This document shows positions 60,233 through 64,000 of a stretch of DNA of 64,000 nt, piece after piece. Source of the stretch: Bacillota bacterium (GTDB taxonomy: Bacteria; Bacillota; Clostridia; Christensenellales; CAG-138). Under the pieces are notes generated by a model. It was not told where the DNA came from. It searched no databases and was given only the letters and a program-made list of their open reading frames with translations. The translations under genes were made by a program, and so were the position numbers. The stretch lies in the NCBI GenBank assembly GCA_023390655.1, contig JAEWCL010000021.1, positions 89,060 through 153,059 of the forward strand. The letters are read 5' to 3'. Position 1 is the stretch's first letter. Every line of letters starts with the position of its first letter.

Positions 60233-62290
60233 CTAGGCATCACCTCCCGTACTCTGCTGTGTGTCTGTACCCGCCTGCTGTGCGTTGCCCCTGCCCGGCC
60301 CCATGCCGCCGCGCCCGCCTCCGCCAAAGCCGCCTGCGCCATTCAGGTTGAATGTGGTCAGGGTATCGGCAAGCGTCAGGGACTGTACCTGCGCGCCGTC
60401 AACAGACAAGGTATAGGAAGCGCCCTTTTCCAGAAGGGGGCTGCTGATGACAACGTTCTGGAAGGCCTTTGGCGAGGGATAGGATACGATGATACTGCCC
60501 TTCGCATCGGTCAGCGTAAACGTGCTGCCGGCCGTCTGTATGGCCTCAAGATTTCCCGCGATGGTCGGCTGCGTGGTGCCGTCCGAAGGTGCCGTTGCCA
60601 TCCCCGCGCTGCCGAGCGCCACCAGGGTACCGCCGGTAACGATCAATTCGCCATTGTAATCCAGCGCGGCGTTGCCGTTGCTTTCCGGGCCGCTTACGTA
60701 TACGGTGCCCCCGGTAATATAGCCGCTGCCATTGGTGTCCAGCCCGTCTCCGGTGGCGTTGATGGTAATGTCGCCGCCGGAAATTGTAAAGCTTGCCCCT
60801 TCCAGGGTGGCGAACGCGTCGCCGTTTTGCGTGCCGGAAGCGTCGTTACCGCCCGCAATGTTCAGGCCGTCGTCTGCGGCGGTGATATCCAGCGTGCCGC
60901 CGGAAATATTCACGACAAAGCCTTCAATGCCCTCCACGCTCTTTGTAACCGTCAGCGTGCCGCCGGAGATTGCGATGGCCTGATCCGCATGTAGCCCGTC
61001 GTCGCCGCATGCAATGGTAAATGTGCCGTCCATAATCGCCATGCTGCCGTTCGTGTGCAGCGCGTCATCCGCACTGTCGATTGCGAATGTACCGTTTTGT
61101 ACGGTGAGGAAGGTTGCAGCTTTGAGCGCCTTATAGCTGCCGGTGCCGGATGTTTGCGTTGCGGATTGTTCCGGCGTCTGCGCTTGTGCGGATTGCCCGT
61201 CCTGCGGTTGCGGCGGCTGTCCCTGTGGGAATTGCCCATCCTGACTCTGTGGGAGTTGTCCGCCCTGCATCTGCGGGAACTGGCCATCTTCCATCTGCGG
61301 GAATTGCCCGCCCGGCCTGCCCGGGCCTTGCGTCTGCTGCGGTGCGTTCTCGGAGTCCGCGCCGCCGCCGGAAGTGATGGTGAAGCTGCCGTCCGCAATG
61401 AACAGCTCGGTCGCGGCCTGGATGCCATCCGCACCGGCGGTAATCTTGAAGGTGCCGTTGCCGATGGCGACAAAGCCTTTATCCGCTTTTGACTCGTTTG
61501 TGGACTTGATACCGTCGCCGTCAGCGGTAATGGTCATATCCGCGGTGCTGATGGCCACCATATCTTTGCCGACGATGCCATCATCCGCAGCGGTAATGAG
61601 GAAGGCGCCTTCGATGATCTTGATGTCGTCGTTGCCCGCGATGCCGTCGTTATGGTTTCCGGTTACGGTCAATGTGCCGGTACCGTTGATGATGAGGTCG
61701 TCCTTTGCAAACAGCGCTGCGGAGGGCTCATCCTCCGTCGCGTCATAGAGCGCATAGGTATAGCTTGCGCCGTCTTCCAAAGCGTTCTGTGTGCCGGGCG
61801 CTAAGGAAAGAATAACTTTATCCGCGTTTTTTACGAACAATGCCGCGCCGTCCGCGCAGGTGATGCCGGCATTGTTGAGTACGATGCGCACCTCATCCGT
61901 ATCCGCAGCGTCCACCACGACCGTACCGTTTGGCATATTGCCGGCTAACACATACGTGCCGGCGGAGGAAATGGTCAGCACGGTATCATCCGCCGCGGCG
62001 CCCTGTCCGCTGACGGTATAGCCTGTCGGGGAAAGCGAAACTTCGGTATACGCATCGCCTGCCCAATCGGTGTAGCGGTCCGCTTCGTCGATGCCGGCGC
62101 TTTCCATCGTGATACTGCCGGAAAGCGTGGAGGAAGGGGAGGCGGAAGAAGGCTGCGCCGTTTCTTCCGGCGCTGTAATAATAGTCGGCAGCGGCGCTTC
62201 TCCTGCGGCGCTGCACCCGGAGAGCATAAGCGCGGTTATCAGCGCCACGGCGGAGAGAATACGCCGATATGGCCGTGAATGTTGTTGCAT
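60233..62290 (-). CDS. Carbohydrate-binding beta-helix lipoprotein (Cthe_2159-like)
   Basis: 685 aa. Signal with lipobox LMLSGC (Cys about residue 26). A long run of right-handed beta-helix-like repeats (GTLTVTGNHNDGIAGNDDIK, SADDALHTNG, ITAADDGLNIAGGNDASG, each with DDG/NDG turns that in this family bind calcium) fits the Cthe_2159 polysaccharide-binding domain. A Gln/Pro/Gly-rich insert with repeated PQ-DGQFPQ units lies around residues 320-375, and the C-terminus ends in a Gly-rich stretch. Start ATG at 62290 has AGGTG. Last gene of the VTC-DUF4956 operon. Confidence 0.85.
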   Translation of the reverse strand: MQQHSRPYRRILSAVALITALMLSGCSAAGEAPLPTIITAPEETAQPSSASPSSTLSGSITMESAGIDEADRYTDWAGDAYTEVSLSPTGYTVSGQGAAADDTVLTISSAGTYVLAGNMPNGTVVVDAADTDEVRIVLNNAGITCADGAALFVKNADKVILSLAPGTQNALEDGASYTYALYDATEDEPSAALFAKDDLIINGTGTLTVTGNHNDGIAGNDDIKIIEGAFLITAADDGIVGKDMVAISTADMTITADGDGIKSTNESKADKGFVAIGNGTFKITAGADGIQAATELFIADGSFTITSGGGADSENAPQQTQGPGRPGGQFPQMEDGQFPQMQGGQLPQSQDGQFPQGQPPQPQDGQSAQAQTPEQSATQTSGTGSYKALKAATFLTVQNGTFAIDSADDALHTNGSMAIMDGTFTIACGDDGLHADQAIAISGGTLTVTKSVEGIEGFVVNISGGTLDITAADDGLNIAGGNDASGTQNGDAFATLEGASFTISGGDITINATGDGLDTNGSGYITGGTVYVSGPESNGNAALDYNGELIVTGGTLVALGSAGMATAPSDGTTQPTIAGNLEAIQTAGSTFTLTDAKGSIIVSYPSPKAFQNVVISSPLLEKGASYTLSVDGAQVQSLTLADTLTTFNLNGAGGFGGGGRGGMGPGRGNAQQAGTDTQQSTGGDA

Positions 62291-62321
62291 ATCGTTCACC
62301 TGTCTTTCCTGTTATGGGAGA

Positions 62322-62990
62322 TCATAACATATCTCCCGTGGGTTCGCGGCCGCATACAATGGTCAGGTTGCCGTTGCGGCAGCGCAGCTCGTCGATCAGC
62401 TCCTTTTCCTGGGAGGTATCCCGCAGGCGGATTTTGTAGCGCAGCTCATACATGCTGCCAAGGTTCACCGTCTTTACCCGTTCCAGCCTGGCTTCCGTTG
62501 TATAGGCGGCAAACAGGTCGTCAAATACGCCGGTATAGTCAAGGTTTTCCGGGATCGTGATGCGAAGCTCCTTTTCGGCTTGCGGCGCTTCACCAAAGCG
62601 GGTGTAGGAAAGCAGCAGCATAAAAAGGCTGATGATGCCGGTAATGGCCGCCGCAAACGTGAGGTAACCCATGGAGGTGGCAAGGCCCACCGCCATCGCA
62701 AAGAAAATCGCGATAATCTCCCGCGCGCCGCCGGGGACGGAACGGAACCGCACCAGACTGAACGCGCCAAGCACCGCAACGCCGGTACCAAGGTTGCCGT
62801 TTACCATCATGACCACCGCCTGCACAAGCGCGGGAAGCAGCGCAAGCGCAATAACGAAGTGTTTGGTGTAGCTCCCTTTCTTCATATATACAAAAGAAAT
62901 GACAAGTCCAAGCGCAAGGGAGGCTGCGGTGCACAAAAGTGCGTTGCCGATGGTCAATGTTGCGGTTGTGGTCAGCACGGTTTCAAACAC
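62322..62990 (-). CDS. DUF4956 membrane protein
   Basis: 222 aa. About four hydrophobic helices in residues 1-135 (TIGNALLCTAASLALGLVIS, FVIALALLPALVQAVVM, AVLGAFSLVRFRSVPGGARE, GYLTFAAAITGIISLFMLLL), then a soluble C-terminal domain with a ferredoxin-like pattern (ELRITIPENLDYTGVFDDL). The GAFSLVRFRS motif is typical of the family. The GTG at 62990 (AAAGGAG upstream) fits; a GTG at 63002 is possible. It overlaps the VTC gene by 8 bases. Function unknown; it usually accompanies VTC-domain proteins. Confidence 0.85.
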   Translation of the reverse strand: MFETVLTTTATLTIGNALLCTAASLALGLVISFVYMKKGSYTKHFVIALALLPALVQAVVMMVNGNLGTGVAVLGAFSLVRFRSVPGGAREIIAIFFAMAVGLATSMGYLTFAAAITGIISLFMLLLSYTRFGEAPQAEKELRITIPENLDYTGVFDDLFAAYTTEARLERVKTVNLGSMYELRYKIRLRDTSQEKELIDELRCRNGNLTIVCGREPTGDML

Positions 62991-63693
62991 AGGCGCACAC
63001 ACTCCTTTCTGTTAAAATGTTCTCTTTATAAATGTTCCCGTATTTGGAAAAAGATACCGGATAAATGTTGCATTCGCTCAGCGCATGGGTCAGCCAAAGC
63101 GGCAGCGCTGATGTTGTTTTCACTTCCATCAGGCGGAACCCCGCGGGCAGAAGGTGTTTGCCCCAATCGCCCGCATGCAGGCGCAGGGCTTCCGTCCGGC
63201 TGCGGATGGAAGTGTCAAACGTGATGCGCAAGTCATTGTCTTCCCGGCCCACGTAGGCTTCGCGGTCATAGGCGAGATACAGCTTGGGTACGGGATGGTA
63301 AAAGGAAAGAAAGTAGTCTAGCTCGTTTAGGATCTGTCCGTCCCTGCTGCCGTGGTCGCCGGTTGCCACATACCGCTCTGCTTCCCTCAGGGTAAACTCC
63401 GCGCGGCGCTTGTAGACGGTGCCGCAATACTTCTTCTTGAGTTCGAGGAACACTCTATCCTCGGGCTTCGGCGTGCCATAGCTCCGCAAGCGCAGCTTTT
63501 CCTTATAGGCGGGCTTTTCAATCGAGCTTCGCACGAGCGTGTCGTCCATCGTATCATAATAGATGTTGCAGATGGGATAGGAAAAGAACGTGTCCTGTCT
63601 GAGTTGCGGGCGGATACGCAGCATCAGCGCGCGGTAGGCGGCATCGTCCAATACATACTTCTTCTCTACCCTGCGGAATACGTTCTGTGCCAT
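62983..63693 (-). CDS. VTC-domain protein (polyphosphate polymerase-like)
   Basis: 236 aa. The VTC tunnel domain: FRRVEKKYVLDDAAYRALML, NIYYDTMDDTLVRSSIEKPAY, KEKLRLRSYGTPKPEDRVFLELKKK and KRRAEFT carry the basic/acidic residues lining the tunnel, and RLMEVKTTSALPLWL ends it. In yeast this domain polymerises phosphate from ATP; in bacteria the role is less clear. The ATG at 63693 has GGAGGT at good spacing. First gene of the operon with DUF4956 and the beta-helix lipoprotein. Confidence 0.87.
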   Translation of the reverse strand: MAQNVFRRVEKKYVLDDAAYRALMLRIRPQLRQDTFFSYPICNIYYDTMDDTLVRSSIEKPAYKEKLRLRSYGTPKPEDRVFLELKKKYCGTVYKRRAEFTLREAERYVATGDHGSRDGQILNELDYFLSFYHPVPKLYLAYDREAYVGREDNDLRITFDTSIRSRTEALRLHAGDWGKHLLPAGFRLMEVKTTSALPLWLTHALSECNIYPVSFSKYGNIYKENILTERSVCACV

Positions 63694-63895
63694 TGCCATC
63701 ACCTCCGTGGTTGCTTTGTTGCGGCTATTAAACCAAACGCGTATGGCGTTGCAATGGAAGGGCTGTGGCAACAATTCAGACGAATGTGTCAGGAAGCGGG
63801 AATACATAAAGTAGGCTTAAAATCCATGTAAAGCATGCGAGCCCCTTGTAAAATGGGCATGATAATAGGAATACAAAAAACTTTAAAAAAGGGTG

Positions 63896-63924
63896 TTGAC
63901 AGTGGGGAGAGTGCTTGCTATAAT
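63896..63924 (+). promoter_or_regulatory. Consensus sigma-A promoter driving repeat Y copy D
   Basis: TTGACA (63896-63901), 17 bases, TATAAT (63919-63924): both hexamers match the consensus perfectly. The predicted RNA starts near 63931, right where repeat Y begins. Confidence 0.85.
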
Positions 63925-63931
63925 AAACAAG

Positions 63932-64000
63932 CTGTCCCGCCTGAGGGACGGAGCCGAGCGCGGCCAGCGGCCGAAAAAGCAAGGCAAAGTCCCGGTGAAC
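63932..64000 (+). repeat. Structured repeat Y, copy D (cut by window end)
   Basis: GTCCCGCCTGAGGGACGGAG, CCGAGCG, hairpin CGGCC-AGC-GGCCG, GAAAAAGCAAGGC, AAAGTCCCGGTGAAC. The block 3 part lies beyond the window. It also has a GTCCC-GCCTGA-GGGAC alternative stem that competes with the GGGAC/GTCCC pair of the other copies. Confidence 0.6.

Noticed and set aside
1..64000. tRNA, rRNA, CRISPR array, transposase or prophage
   Set aside because: None recognised on either strand; the hairpin-rich repeats lack tRNA cloverleaf bases and regular spacer spacing.

Overview
The window looks like a chromosomal segment of an anaerobic, probably gut-associated, GC-rich Firmicute of class Clostridia (Christensenellales/Oscillospirales-like; genus not resolvable by eye). 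The pointers are strong AGGAGG-type ribosome binding sites, a two-subunit class I fumarase, split glycine decarboxylase (GcvPA/GcvPB), a tandem glycine riboswitch, a PheRS T-box leader, a zinc-type L33, RemB beside recF/gyrBA, many short-anchored lipoproteins, a bacterial serpin and a flavodiiron protein. No phage genes, transposases, CRISPR arrays, tRNAs or rRNAs were recognised.

Layout. 0-6 kb: a partial fumarase alpha subunit, a cupin-type XRE regulator and a polyamine ABC transporter (potABCD). 6-10 kb: an M14 carboxypeptidase lipoprotein, a 51-aa protein, a WG-repeat membrane protein and a Crp/Fnr regulator. 10-15 kb: the glycine cleavage operon gcvT-gcvH-gcvPA-gcvPB on the minus strand behind a tandem glycine riboswitch with a terminator platform. 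15-18 kb: a DUF362 ferredoxin-like protein, purine nucleoside phosphorylase and an amidase-domain protein. 18-21 kb: a 1082-aa fusion of acyl/aminoacyl adenylation domain, carrier protein and alpha-oxoamine synthase, the most unusual enzyme here. 21-27 kb: a protein with a papain-like C-terminus and an AT-richer core, a lipoprotein, a winged-helix regulator with an MFS exporter under a near-perfect 34-bp palindromic operator, and YhaM. 28-32 kb: the rpmG-secE-nusG-rplK-rplA-rplJ-rplL ribosomal cluster, with an L10-type leader and no rpoB after rplL. 32-36 kb: a serpin lipoprotein, an ECF sigma/anti-sigma pair and an orphan DNA methyltransferase. 36-40 kb: T-box-pheS-pheT. 40-45 kb: an XRE regulator divergent from a small protein over a four-half-site operator, then two tandem paralogous lipoproteins, one interrupted by an in-frame TAG. 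44-53 kb: cca, gyrA, gyrB, remB and recF on the minus strand, without dnaA/dnaN. 53-64 kb: TetR-SGNH hydrolase, flavodiiron protein, GNAT, pckA, asparaginase, and a VTC-DUF4956-beta-helix lipoprotein operon.

The intergenic spaces carry several families of dispersed, structured repeats. The best candidate for something undescribed is a ~110-140 nt element (called Y here) present at least four times in both orientations. It keeps three sequence blocks and two stems whose paired bases change together, and one copy sits directly behind a perfect TTGACA-17-TATAAT promoter at the right edge. Other families are a hairpin element X often followed by a purine/pyrimidine hairpin V, a Z element, and a 145-152 bp pair (W) with terminal inverted repeats that lies just upstream of yhaM and recF. 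All calls come from reading the sequence only; no database search was run.
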